Below are positions 1 through 7,112 of a DNA stretch of 9,822 nt, piece by piece (position 1 is the stretch's first letter; each line of letters opens with the position of its first letter). The DNA is from an uncultured Bacilli bacterium (GTDB taxonomy: Bacteria > Bacillota_I > Bacilli_A > RF39 > UBA660): positions 1 through 9,822 of the forward strand of contig CANQYA010000031.1 in the NCBI GenBank assembly GCA_947627965.1, read 5' to 3'. Both the position numbers and the translations under genes were made by a program. The notes below the pieces were generated by a model. It was not told where the DNA came from, searched no databases, and was given only the letters and a program-made list of their open reading frames with translations.

Positions 1-2
1 AG

Positions 3-51
3 GAAGAAAGATCCTATGAAGGAGAAATACCAAATCGTGAGGTTTGGGCAT
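3..51 (+). pseudogene. Possible last codons of a gene entering from the left
   Basis: The third frame is open from the window edge to a TGA at 49-51 and gives 16 residues, EERSYEGEIPNREVWA. The segment YEGEIPNREV resembles the IPN(R/K)EV motif that, from memory, follows the ATPase part of the large AAA-ATPase/DUF1703 (PD-(D/E)XK nuclease-like) family. In that family a nuclease-like domain of roughly 150 residues would still follow, so if the match is real this copy is cut short. The stretch is too short to be sure. It overlaps the hairpin at 30-47 and may instead be untranslated RNA. In the Bacillus order cysS would precede mrnC, but nothing here resembles the end of CysS. Confidence 0.3.
30..47 (+). 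repeat. Hairpin with GTGA (GNRA-type) tetraloop
   Basis: Bases 30-36 (CCAAATC) pair with 41-47 (GGTTTGG). This gives seven pairs including one T·G wobble, closed by a GTGA loop at 37-40. GNRA loops are stable RNA loops and are often tertiary contacts. The hairpin lies just before a second hairpin (50-69) and a terminator (89-124), so it could belong to the 3' part of a transcript coming from the left. Confidence 0.45.
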
Positions 52-69
52 GATTTATTTATAAATCAT
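50..69 (+). repeat. Perfect 8-bp inverted repeat (hairpin)
   Basis: ATGATTTA (50-57) and TAAATCAT (62-69) are perfect reverse complements separated by TTTA. The T-rich run after it is interrupted, so it is a weak terminator at best. Its 3' arm lies within the 19-bp sequence that recurs at 8164-8182. Confidence 0.5.
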
Positions 70-78
70 TTTGTTCTT
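60..78 (+). repeat. 19-bp direct repeat, copy 1
   Basis: TATAAATCATTTTGTTCTT occurs here and again, identically and in the same orientation, at 8164-8182. Both copies are non-coding. This one overlaps the hairpin at 50-69 and lies just before a terminator. Confidence 0.7.
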
Positions 79-88
79 CTTGAAAATT

Positions 89-124
89 AAGGGTAATGAT
101 TTAAAATTAAGATTACCTTTTTTT
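89..124 (+). terminator. Rho-independent terminator of the upstream transcript
   Basis: AAGGGTAAT (89-97) pairs with ATTACCTTT (112-120). This is a nine-pair stem with one G·T wobble and a 14-nt AT-rich loop, followed by a run of seven T (118-124). It closes whatever transcript enters from the left and separates it from the mrnC operon. Confidence 0.7.
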
Positions 125-139
125 ACAAGAATGCATAAT

Positions 140-371
140 TTAGAATTAAACATCACTTTTTTTGCAAGTTAGCGAATGTATTTTTTTTGTGATAAATATA
201 CTTTCGGCAAGATAACAATCTTATTGCTTGTGACTATAGTGTTAATGAGTTTTTTTGGATTAGTAAATTTATTTTTTATGAGTTAGAAAATATCTTTTTT
301 TGGTGACTCAACAATATATTTTAATGGTTAAGTAAATCTATTTTTGTAATAGGCAACAAATCTATTTTTCT
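140..371 (+). repeat. Degenerate array of T-tract-ended units (about 22-25 nt each)
   Basis: This fills most of the 334-base gene-free stretch between the terminator region and mrnC. At least six units look related: 164-188, 257-277, 278-301, 302-325, 326-347 and 348-371. Each has a variable head containing something like GTTAG or GCAAC, then an AAATNTAT-like core, then a run of five to eight T. The two last units share the exact 12-mer AAATCTATTTTT. Two looser T-ended stretches (140-163 and 232-256) fit the same pattern. Bases 207-227 hold a weak imperfect hairpin (AAGAT/ATCTT core). No open frame or known RNA is visible. It may be a decayed tandem repeat, curved DNA upstream of a promoter, or the remains of a lost gene. 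Confidence 0.5.
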
Positions 372-378
372 CGCTTTA

Positions 379-407
379 TAGACTTTTTTTAAATTTTGGT
401 GTAATAT
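379..407 (+). promoter_or_regulatory. Probable promoter of the mrnC operon
   Basis: TAGACT (379-384) and TAATAT (402-407) are separated by 17 nt and are a fair match to the housekeeping -35/-10 pair. Transcription would begin near 414, very close to the ribosome site AGGTGG (415-420), so the leader would be almost absent. Overlapping alternative -10 hexamers (AATATA, TATAAC) are possible. Confidence 0.45.
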
Positions 408-424
408 AACGCATAGGTGGAAAT

Positions 425-808
425 ATGAATGTAGTTGAAATAAATGTTTTAGTACTTGCTTATTTAGGAGATACAATTTATGAAAATTATGTGAGAAGAT
501 ACTTAATTAATAAAGGAATTGGTAACGTCAATTCGTTACAACAAGAAGCCGTTAAATATGTAAGTGCGGTTAATCAAGCTAAATATTTATTAAGTATGAT
601 AAATGATAACTTTTTTAGCGAAGAAGAATTATCAGTTATAAAAAGAGCTAGAAATTATAAAAATAATTCACATCCTAAAAATTGTGACGTAGTAACTTAT
701 AAACACGCTACTTCCTTAGAAGCAGTAATTGGATACTTATCTTTGTTAAATAAAAATAATAGAATAGAAGAAATAATGGAGTATATATTTAATGAAAAAA
801 ATAATTAG
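425..808 (+). CDS. mrnC: Mini-ribonuclease III
   Basis: This is the small RNase III-type endonuclease that matures 23S rRNA in Bacilli, using ribosomal protein L3 as helper. The 127 residues comprise only the RNase III catalytic fold, and the dsRNA-binding domain of full RNase III is absent, as expected for the family. Visible signature: YLGDTIYE near residues 13-20 with the metal-binding Asp16 and Glu20, the RARN segment at 74-77, and ATSLEAVIGYL (95-105) with the second catalytic acid, Glu99. The start at 425 follows AGGTGG by four bases. It heads an operon; the next gene starts inside it (17-nt overlap). In Bacillus the neighbours are cysS and rlmB. Here rlmB is one gene further on and cysS is missing. 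Identification is firm. Confidence 0.95.
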   Translation: MNVVEINVLVLAYLGDTIYENYVRRYLINKGIGNVNSLQQEAVKYVSAVNQAKYLLSMINDNFFSEEELSVIKRARNYKNNSHPKNCDVVTYKHATSLEAVIGYLSLLNKNNRIEEIMEYIFNEKNN

Positions 809-1472
809 TTATATTTCTTTAATACTTATTATATTAGTAGTTGCATTAGTTATTAAACATTTTATACCAGTAAAAGTTTATTATGCTAGCGACTTTGGTA
901 TAACAGTTTTAAAATCTAATATCGATTATGATAACGATGGTATCGATGACTATACCGATATTTTGTTAGGGGCAAGAGCTGATGCCATACGCCACCCTAA
1001 GTACGATAGTAGTTATGTAGCAGGAGGTTATCCTAGTGATGATGTAGGTGTTTGTGCCGACGTTATATGGCGAGCTTTTAAAAATGCAGGATATATGCTT
1101 AAAGACATGATTGATATTGATACTTTAAATAATCCTAGCGATTATTTTCATGATGGCGAACGTCGAGATACCAATATTGATTTTAGAAGAGTTAGAAATC
1201 TTAAAGTTTTTTTTGATAAATACGCTTACTCTTTAACTTTAGACCTTAATGATATTGAAAAGTGGCAACCAGGAGATATCGTTATATTTGGTAAAAATTA
1301 TACTCATATTGGGATAATATCTGATAAAAGAAATAAAGAGGGTATTCCTTATTTAATACATAATGCTGGTCAACCACAAAGAGAAGAAGATGCCTTAGTT
1401 AAATGGAAAAATAAAAAGACTATAACAGGTCATTATCGTTGGAATGGAGAATATTATGATAGTATACGGTAA
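792..1472 (+). CDS. DUF1287 protein, membrane-anchored, NlpC/P60-like fold
   Basis: This 226-residue protein belongs to the DUF1287 (YijF-like) family. Recognisable family blocks are GGYPSDDVGVCADVIWRAF (78-96), NIDFRRVRNL (128-137), WQPGDIVIF (158-166), HIGIISD (172-178), YLIHNAG (187-193) and ITGHYRW (211-217). The conserved Cys88, His172 and His190 look like the papain-like arrangement of NlpC/P60 cell-wall hydrolases, but activity is an inference because the family is uncharacterised. An N-terminal hydrophobic segment (about 5-27) without an obvious cleavage site suggests an anchored extracytoplasmic enzyme. DYDNDGIDD (45-53) is a DxDxDG calcium-loop-like motif placed before the domain. 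The GGAG at 778-781 lies 10 nt before the start. The gene overlaps mrnC by 17 nt and rlmB by 17 nt, so translation is probably coupled. It interrupts the usual mrnC-rlmB pair. Confidence 0.88.
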   Translation: MKKIISYISLILIILVVALVIKHFIPVKVYYASDFGITVLKSNIDYDNDGIDDYTDILLGARADAIRHPKYDSSYVAGGYPSDDVGVCADVIWRAFKNAGYMLKDMIDIDTLNNPSDYFHDGERRDTNIDFRRVRNLKVFFDKYAYSLTLDLNDIEKWQPGDIVIFGKNYTHIGIISDKRNKEGIPYLIHNAGQPQREEDALVKWKNKKTITGHYRWNGEYYDSIR

Positions 1473-2151
1473 AAATGTTGCAAAAGAAATGTTAAAAAAT
1501 AACAAAAAAATAGAAAAATTAATTTTGCAGGAAGGATTTAACGACAAAGAAATAAATTCCCTAATAGAAAATCAAAAATTGCCAGTAGAAATATGGAGCA
1601 AAAAAGATTTTTCGCGATTTGATAAATATTCACATCAAGGTATAATAATGTACATTGAAGATTTTAAATACACAAATTTAATGGACTTGCTAAGTGAAAA
1701 ATCTTCATTAATAGTAATATTAGATCATTTAGAGGATCCCCATAATTTGGGTGCCATAATAAGAACTTGCGAAGCAGCAGGAGTTGACGGCATTATTATA
1801 CCTAAAGATAGGAGTGCTACTGTCAATGCTACGGTTATTAAAACTAGTGCGGGAGCTACTGAAAATGTTAAAATAGCTCAAGTAGTTAACTTATGTCAAA
1901 CCATAAAAAAATTAAAAGATAATGGTTATTGGATTGTAGGTACGGACTTATTAGACAGCACTGATTATCGTCAAATAGATTACAGTGGAAAAATAGGTTT
2001 AGTTATTGGTAGTGAAGGCTTTGGTATGAGTAAAAGTGTAAGAGACTTATGCGATTTTGTAGCAAGAATTCCTATGTATGGTAAAATTAATAGTTTAAAT
2101 GCATCTGTCGCAACAGCTATTATGATTTATGAGGTGATCCGTTCTAAATAG
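1456..2151 (+). CDS. rlmB: 23S rRNA (guanosine-2'-O)-methyltransferase RlmB (TrmH/SpoU family)
   Basis: This SAM-dependent SPOUT enzyme methylates the 2'-O of a guanosine in the peptidyl-transferase region of 23S rRNA (G2251 in E. coli numbering). The 231 residues show the N-terminal L30e-like substrate-binding part, opening MIVYGKN and ending near SHQGI (59-63). The knotted methyltransferase domain follows with its three motifs: DPHNLGAIIRT (94-104, with Asn97 and Arg103), VIGSEGFGMS (183-192) and IPMYGKINSLNASVAT (205-220). I chose the start at 1456, which has GGAGA five bases upstream and gives the family's usual MxxYGKN opening; an ATG at 1444 would add MENI and lacks a ribosome site. It overlaps the end of the DUF1287 gene and is followed after 11 nt by the sigma gene. 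It could be the paralogue YsgA, but the mrnC and sigma neighbours favour RlmB. Confidence 0.93.
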   Translation: MIVYGKNVAKEMLKNNKKIEKLILQEGFNDKEINSLIENQKLPVEIWSKKDFSRFDKYSHQGIIMYIEDFKYTNLMDLLSEKSSLIVILDHLEDPHNLGAIIRTCEAAGVDGIIIPKDRSATVNATVIKTSAGATENVKIAQVVNLCQTIKKLKDNGYWIVGTDLLDSTDYRQIDYSGKIGLVIGSEGFGMSKSVRDLCDFVARIPMYGKINSLNASVATAIMIYEVIRSK

Positions 2152-2162
2152 TAGGGGGATTT

Positions 2163-2774
2163 ATGTATAAAGATGTCAATGATTATGAACTGTTATATTT
2201 AATTAGGGAGAGTAACGAAGAAGCTTATAATAATATGTATGATAAATACAATAATATCGTTAAAATAGAAGCTAATAAATATTACAAAAAAATACCTTAT
2301 ATGGGAATAAGTTACGAAGATATTTACCAAGCAGGATTATATGGATTAGAGATGGCAATTAGGTATTTTGATGAAAAAACTAATACTTTATTTTATACCT
2401 TTGCTTCAACTTTTATAAAAAGGGAAATACTTACTTTTATAAAAAATTGTAGTCGTAATAAACACAATATTTTATCGCAAAGTGTTTCATTAGATACACC
2501 TATTGGTGATGATGTCGTTCTTGAAGAATTAATACCTAGTTTAGGTAATTCAATTGATGATTATTATGATAGTTATAAAAATCGTGCTATATTGGATTTA
2601 AAATATGAATTACCTTCTTTTCAAGCTCAGGTTTACGAATTAAAATTAAATCACTTTAGCAATAAAGAGATAGCTATTCTTTTAGATGTTCCTTATAAAA
2701 CAGTTGATAACAGCATAACTAGTATAAAAAGGAAACTAAGGAATTCTAAAGGTCTAATTGAAGTATATTTTTAA
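2163..2774 (+). CDS. sigH: RNA polymerase sigma factor, SigH-like
   Basis: This is a 203-residue sigma-70 family protein with regions 2 and 4 only. Region 2 runs from about 9 to 100 and includes DIYQAGLYGLEMAIRYFD (53-70) and YTFASTFIKREILTFIKN (78-95), the core-binding and -10-recognising parts. Region 4, about 145-195, holds a helix-turn-helix FSNKEIAILLDVPYKTVDNSI (165-185) for the -35 element. Size and position directly after mrnC and rlmB match sigH of Bacillus, where the order is mrnC-rlmB-rae1-sigH; rae1 is absent here. In Bacillus SigH drives early sporulation and competence genes; in a non-sporulating relative the role may be competence or stress. It starts after a strong AGGGGG (2153-2158), five bases upstream (2158 to 2163). 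The symbol rests on synteny as much as on sequence. Confidence 0.8.
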   Translation: MYKDVNDYELLYLIRESNEEAYNNMYDKYNNIVKIEANKYYKKIPYMGISYEDIYQAGLYGLEMAIRYFDEKTNTLFYTFASTFIKREILTFIKNCSRNKHNILSQSVSLDTPIGDDVVLEELIPSLGNSIDDYYDSYKNRAILDLKYELPSFQAQVYELKLNHFSNKEIAILLDVPYKTVDNSITSIKRKLRNSKGLIEVYF

Positions 2775-2786
2775 ATTTGTTAAAAT
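2758..2786 (+). promoter_or_regulatory. Promoter for yvcK-whiA inside the end of the sigma gene
   Basis: TTGAAG (2758-2763) and TAAAAT (2781-2786) are separated by exactly 17 nt, with an extended -10 TG at 2778-2779. The -35 lies within the last codons of the sigma gene. A shifted TATAAT at 2786-2791 overlaps but has no matching -35. Transcription would start near 2793, leaving an AT-rich leader of about 80 nt with no known riboswitch. No terminator is seen between the sigma gene and yvcK, so read-through is also possible. Confidence 0.6.
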
Positions 2787-2872
2787 ATAATAGTTGAAGA
2801 AAGATTATTTAGTAAATTAAATTTATTAATGAGTTACTATATCATTTTTATTAAATAAATAGAGGTGATGTG

Positions 2873-3795
2873 ATGAATAAAAAGATTGCTGTATTAGGTG
2901 GAGGAACAGGGCTTTCTATTTTGTTAAAAGGACTTAAGAAGTTTCCTGTCGATATTACAGCTATTATAACTGTTGCTGACGATGGTCAATCGACTGGTAA
3001 ATTAAGAAAAGAGTTTAATATTCCAGCAGTTGGGGATATAAGAAAAGTAATATATAATCTTTCCGATATCGTTTTAATACTTCTAGTGACTTAGATGGTC
3101 ACTCTTTAGGGAATTTAATTTTAGTAGCAATGTTAAATATGACGGGTAGTTTAAAAGCAAGTATAGGGGCACTAACTAAACTATTAGATGTTAAACATAC
3201 GGTTTTACCAATATCTGAAGATTTTTTAGTTTTAATGGGTGAGACTACTGACGGTGAAATTATCGAAGGAGAACATAATATAACTAATGCACATAAAAAA
3301 TATAAACGAATTTTTTATAAAAAAGAACCTAAAGTTTTAGACGAAGTTATTAAAGGAATTCTCGATGCCGAATTAGTTATTTTAAGTATGGGAAGCCTAT
3401 ATACAAGCCTTCTTCCTAATTTGATTTGTGAAGATGTTAAGAAAGCTATTAAAAATACTAAGGCTAAAGTTATGTACTTATGTAATGCTGTTACAGAACC
3501 GGGAGAAACCGATAATTTTACAGTTAGTGACCATTTACGGGTTTTAGAAGATTGTTTAGGAAAAAATAGTATTGATACAGTTGTTGTTGCTAATAGTACA
3601 ATAAGTCAAAAAATGTTAGATAAATATCATAATGAAGAACAAAAAGCCCAAGTTTTAATTGATAGAGATAATATTACTAATATGGGAATTGAACTTATCG
3701 AAGACGATATATTAACTTTTGAAGATGGTACGATAAAACACGATGGCTTAAAACTAGGATCAATTATTTTTTCTTACTTAATGAGGAGGCAATAA
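2873..3795 (+). pseudogene. yvcK: YvcK (gluconeogenesis factor), disrupted by a frame change near 3061
   Basis: YvcK has a CofD-like nucleotide-binding fold, binds UDP-sugars, and is needed in Bacillus for growth on gluconeogenic carbon and for placing cell-wall enzymes. The first part (2873-3064) reads MNKKIAVLGGGTGLS, then VADDGQSTGKLR (34-45) and GDIRKVIYNLS (54-64), then runs to a TAG at 3092-3094. The rest continues one frame away from 3061: FRYRFNTSSDLDGHSLGN and on to 3795. Homologues have about nine residues between NLS and FRYRF. They are missing, so 64 + 244 residues fall about nine short of the usual 317. TTTCCGAT at 3060-3067 serves both reading frames, which fits a deletion between two copies of that string. 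The ATG at 2873 has AGAGG seven bases upstream; GTG at 2870 is less likely. It ends in the AATG shared with whiA; rapZ, the usual upstream partner, is absent. Confidence 0.85.
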
Positions 3796-4730
3796 TGTCA
3801 TTTACAGCTAATATTAAAGATGAAATATCAAAACATGTTATGACACAAGCAGAAAATATTGCTTGCTTGTCAGCTATAATAAGAAATAGTGCTAAATATA
3901 GTGCCGAAGATATCGAAATATCTTCAGAAAATAGTAATGTTACTAAAACTATTTACCTATTCTTAAAAGATATATATAAAGTTAATGCTGAAATTATAAC
4001 GAAAAAGATTACTACTTTTAAACATCACAATATATATATTTTAAAAATTAAAGATAAAGTTAGAACGATATTAGAAGATTTATCAGTTATTGATGAAAAA
4101 GGAAATTACTTAGATATGCCTAAAGAGTATATTGCTTCGTCAAACGACGAAGCAAAAGCATATTTGAAAGGAGCCTTTTTATCGAAAGGTAGTATTAATG
4201 ATCCTAAAACATCTAGGTATCATTTAGAACTTGTCATCGATCAAAAATATGAAGCCGTTTTTATTCAAAGATTGTTAAATCAATTCTTACTCAATAGTAA
4301 AATACTAATGCGTGATAATAAATATATGATTTATATAAAAGATTCAGAAAAAATAGGCGATTTTTTAAGAATTATTAATGCAACTAATGCTGTTTTATAT
4401 TATGAAAATGTTAAAATAATACGTGAACAGAAGAATATGACTAATCGCTTAAATAATTGTGAACAAGCTAATATTGATAAAATAATTGCAACTTGTAATA
4501 GTCAAATAAAGGATATAGAAACAATAACTTCTTCTTTAGGAATGGATTTATTAGATGAAAAAACAAAGGAAGCGTGTATATATCGATTAAAGTATCCTGA
4601 AACATCGTTACAAGAATTAAGTGAGATTATGTCTCTTGAAACAAATAATTCAATAACTAAGTCAGGATTAAATCATCGCTTTCGTAAAATAAGAGAAATG
4701 GCAAAAAAAATAGAAGGTTCGTCTCATTAA
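3795..4730 (+). CDS. whiA: WhiA, DNA-binding division/sporulation regulator homologue
   Basis: WhiA combines a degenerate LAGLIDADG homing-endonuclease fold with a C-terminal helix-turn-helix. In Streptomyces it activates sporulation-septation genes; in Bacillus it affects division and chromosome segregation. The 311 residues match the family length. The N-terminal half carries the LAGLIDADG-type segment [14 protein letters not shown] (123-136), followed by RYHLEL (141-146). [15 protein letters not shown] (215-229) marks the linker, and the HTH covers about 271-303 with [14 protein letters not shown] (286-299). The start overlaps the yvcK stop by one base (TAATG) after AGGAGG (3784-3789), so it is translationally coupled to yvcK. 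It still has its own strong ribosome site, so it may survive the upstream frameshift. Its TAA overlaps the clpP stop on the other strand. Confidence 0.93.
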   Translation: MSFTANIKDEISKHVMTQAENIACLSAIIRNSAKYSAEDIEISSENSNVTKTIYLFLKDIYKVNAEIITKKITTFKHHNIYILKIKDKVRTILEDLSVIDEKGNYLDMPKEYIASSNDEAKAYLKGAFLSKGSINDPKTSRYHLELVIDQKYEAVFIQRLLNQFLLNSKILMRDNKYMIYIKDSEKIGDFLRIINATNAVLYYENVKIIREQKNMTNRLNNCEQANIDKIIATCNSQIKDIETITSSLGMDLLDEKTKEACIYRLKYPETSLQELSEIMSLETNNSITKSGLNHRFRKIREMAKKIEGSSH

Positions 4731-5311
4731 TCTTCTTTTTTTTCAATTATTTTATCGATAAGTCCATATTCTAGGGCTTCCTCGGCTTCTAAAAAATGGT
4801 CTCTTTCGGTATCTTCTTCTATTTTCTTTATATCTTGTTTAGTATTTTGTGACAATATTTTATTTAACTTCTTTTTTAATTTTAAAATACGTTCAGCAGC
4901 TATTTTTATTTCCGTAGCTTGACCCTGTATTCCTCCTAGCGGTTGATGGATCATTATTTCTGAATTGGGTAGAGAGTATCTTTTACCTTCTTTTCCTGAT
5001 GCTAGCAAGAAGGCAGCCATACTAGCAGCCATACCGATACAAATAGTTGAGACATCACTTTTAATAAAATTCATCGTATCATATATAGCCATTCCTGCTG
5101 TAATCGATCCTCCCGGTGAATTAATATATAAACTAATATCATTATTATTGATAGAATCTAAATACAATAATTCAGCAACAACACTATTAGCTAATGCATC
5201 ATCAATCTCACCACTCAAAATAATAATCCTATCTTTTAACAATCTTGAAAAAATATCATAACTTCTTTCCCCATTATTTTCTTTATCGACAATTATTGGA
5301 ATTAAAGCCAT
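4727..5311 (-). CDS. clpP: ATP-dependent Clp protease proteolytic subunit
   Basis: This is the serine protease subunit of the Clp machine. It forms a double heptameric ring and degrades proteins fed in by ClpX, ClpC or similar ATPases in the cytoplasm. The 194 residues match the family length, and the catalytic triad falls at the canonical numbers Ser97 (GMAASMAA), His122 (MIHQPLGG) and Asp171 (RDHFL). [16 protein letters not shown] (63-78) forms the oxyanion and substrate-binding strand. I set the start at the ATG whose first base is 5311. It has AGGTGA just upstream, while a GTG nine bases earlier is part of that ribosome site. The gene is transcribed alone from 5379-5351. No CtsR heptads (GGTCAAA) or CIRCE element are visible, so classic stress control of clpP is not apparent. 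Confidence 0.97.
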   Translation of the reverse strand: MALIPIIVDKENNGERSYDIFSRLLKDRIIILSGEIDDALANSVVAELLYLDSINNNDISLYINSPGGSITAGMAIYDTMNFIKSDVSTICIGMAASMAAFLLASGKEGKRYSLPNSEIMIHQPLGGIQGQATEIKIAAERILKLKKKLNKILSQNTKQDIKKIEEDTERDHFLEAEEALEYGLIDKIIEKKED

Positions 5312-5350
5312 TTTTATCACCTATATTTATAATAGTAAAAATAATAGAAA

Positions 5351-5379
5351 AATATACATACTTTTACATATGAAAGCAA
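5351..5379 (-). promoter_or_regulatory. Promoter of clpP
   Basis: On the minus strand TTGCTT (5379-5374) is followed after 17 nt by TATATT (5356-5351). Transcription would start near 5344, giving a leader of about 33 nt before the clpP start. No repressor operator is evident around it. It lies back to back with the promoter of the kinase gene. Confidence 0.6.
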
Positions 5380-5386
5380 AAAAAAT

Positions 5387-5415
5387 ACTTAAATGCATAA
5401 AATGTATGGTAAAAT
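5387..5415 (+). promoter_or_regulatory. Extended -10 promoter of the kinase-gapA unit
   Basis: TGGTAAAAT (5407-5415) is a good extended -10 element. The -35 position (about 5387-5393, ACTTAA/CTTAAA) is weak, as is common when the TG extension is present. Transcription would begin near 5422. The two divergent promoters are separated by only a few bases, so one bound factor could affect both clpP and this unit. Confidence 0.5.
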
Positions 5416-5443
5416 ATAAGTAGAATGAAAAGGGATGAACATT

Positions 5444-7090
5444 ATGATAGAAACCATCAAAATAAAAGTAATGGGTGAAGAAAAAGAAGTATATAGCAAT
5501 ACAACTTTTTTAGAACTTAGTAAAATGTATCAAAATAAATTTGCTTTTCCTATTTTAGTTGCTAAACAGGGTAATCAATATAAAGAATTGCGAGAAAAAG
5601 TAACTAGTGAAGGCAATATTAGTTTTTGTGATTTTTGTACTAAAGAAGGTAATGAGATTTATGTAAATGGATTAGTATTTTTAGCTATTTATGCTTTTCA
5701 TGATTTATTTGGTGGCAATTTAAAAGTAAGACATTCGATTGATAAAGGGTTATATATCGAAACAGATACTAAAATGGATAAAGAAAAAATCGAGTTACTA
5801 AAAAATCATATGAAGGATTTAGTTAGTATGGATCTTGCTATTGATAAAATAAATGTTGAAAGAAAAGATGCGATTAAGTACTTTGAAAGTGTTGGAGATA
5901 AATCAAAAGTTGGTATTATGAAGTATAATACTAATACTTATGTGACATTATATAAATTAGGTAAGATGTATGATTTCTTCTTTAGTGAGATGCCTATTTC
6001 AACTAAAGTTTTAAGTTATTTTGATATAGAGTACTTAAATGATTATGGATTTGTTTTACTATATCCTAATATATATTTAGAGGGTCGAATTAAGAAATAT
6101 ACTCATCATGAACAAGTATTTGAGGTATTTAAACAGTATCATTCTTGGGCTAAATTAATGCATATCGATAATGCTTATTCATTAAATGAAGTTGTCAGTA
6201 GTGGTAACATAAGTAATATTATTCGAATGGACGAAACATTACAGAGTAATCGTCTGTTAGAGGTTGCTAAAGAAATATACAGTCAAAGAGATAGAATTAA
6301 AATAGTCTTAATAGCTGGACCATCTTCTTCAGGAAAAACAACTACTTGTAATAAGTTAAGTATGTATTTGCGAAGTTTTGGTTTAAATCCTAGACCAATA
6401 TCTATGGATAATTATTTTAAGGAAAGAGTAGACTCTCCTAAAGATGAGAATGGTAATTATAATTTTGAAGGATTAGATGCGATGGACTTAGAGCTTTTTG
6501 ATGGGCAAATGAAAGATTTACTTGATGGTAAAGAAGTAGTTATGCCAATATTTAATTTCTTGATAGGGCAAAAGGAATATCGTGATAAAGTACAATTAGG
6601 TGAAAATGATATTTTGATTATAGAAGGTATTCATGGATTAAATCCTACTATTCTAACATCTATACCGAAAGAAAATAAGTATAAAATTTATTTATCGCCT
6701 CTTACAGGTTTAAATTTGGATAATCATAATCGCGTTTCGACGACGGATAATAGATTATTACGAAGAATGGTAAGAGATAATAAAACAAGAGGTAAGTCAG
6801 TTATAACAACTTTAGAAGAATGGTCTAAAGTAAGAAAAGGTGAAGAAGAAAATATTTTCCCTTATCAAGATGAAGCTGAGTGTGTATTTAATTCAGCATT
6901 AATTTACGAATTAGGTGTTTTAAAGACTTATGTTGAACCTTTGCTTTATTCGGTAGATACTGAAAGTCCATATTATAGTGAAGCAAGAAGACTAATTAAT
7001 ATGTTAAAAATGTTTTTGCCAATACCATCAGAGGATATACCACAAGATTCTTTATTGAGAGAATTTATTGGCGGAAGCTGTTTTAAATAA
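5444..7090 (+). CDS. TGS-domain nucleoside (uridine) kinase-like protein
   Basis: This 548-residue protein has three parts. The first 60 residues resemble the TGS domain of threonyl-tRNA synthetase. About 65-180 resembles the second additional domain (TSAD) of that enzyme, and from about 280 there is a P-loop kinase of the uridine kinase/phosphoribulokinase family. The kinase shows Walker [11 protein letters not shown] (292-301), the substrate loop SMDNYF (320-325) and Walker [11 protein letters not shown] (392-401). The same architecture is seen in Firmicutes proteins annotated as uridine kinases; the real substrate is not established. The start at 5444 sits nine bases after AAGGG; the ATG at 5435 abuts that site and is unlikely. 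It leads a two-gene unit with gapA (22-nt gap, no terminator), in the place where Bacillus has the regulator cggR. Confidence 0.85.
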   Translation: MIETIKIKVMGEEKEVYSNTTFLELSKMYQNKFAFPILVAKQGNQYKELREKVTSEGNISFCDFCTKEGNEIYVNGLVFLAIYAFHDLFGGNLKVRHSIDKGLYIETDTKMDKEKIELLKNHMKDLVSMDLAIDKINVERKDAIKYFESVGDKSKVGIMKYNTNTYVTLYKLGKMYDFFFSEMPISTKVLSYFDIEYLNDYGFVLLYPNIYLEGRIKKYTHHEQVFEVFKQYHSWAKLMHIDNAYSLNEVVSSGNISNIIRMDETLQSNRLLEVAKEIYSQRDRIKIVLIAGPSSSGKTTTCNKLSMYLRSFGLNPRPISMDNYFKERVDSPKDENGNYNFEGLDAMDLELFDGQMKDLLDGKEVVMPIFNFLIGQKEYRDKVQLGENDILIIEGIHGLNPTILTSIPKENKYKIYLSPLTGLNLDNHNRVSTTDNRLLRRMVRDNKTRGKSVITTLEEWSKVRKGEEENIFPYQDEAECVFNSALIYELGVLKTYVEPLLYSVDTESPYYSEARRLINMLKMFLPIPSEDIPQDSLLREFIGGSCFK

Positions 7091-7112
7091 AAAAAGAAAA
7101 GGAGAAAGAGAA

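Noticed and set aside
49..51. TGA read as tryptophan (Mycoplasma-type code)
   Set aside because: All tryptophans in the intact genes are TGG, and no gene contains an in-frame TGA, which would be common under that code. TGA is also unused as a stop in the intact genes, which fits the AT bias.
164..371. CRISPR array
   Set aside because: Units are only 22-25 nt in total, heads vary without a constant repeat, there are no spacers of standard length, and no cas genes are present.
2793..2872. Riboswitch or attenuator in the yvcK leader
   Set aside because: The leader is AT-rich, with only weak AT pairing and no conserved aptamer core or terminator-like stem.
3058..3094. Programmed ribosomal frameshift in yvcK
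   Set aside because: No X XXY YYZ slippery site is present in the overlap of the two frames, and the absence of about nine conserved residues points to a deletion.
4965..5261. Open frame of 98 residues on the + strand inside clpP
   Set aside because: It is entirely antisense to a clpP gene with an intact catalytic triad, has no ribosome site, and its product resembles no protein.
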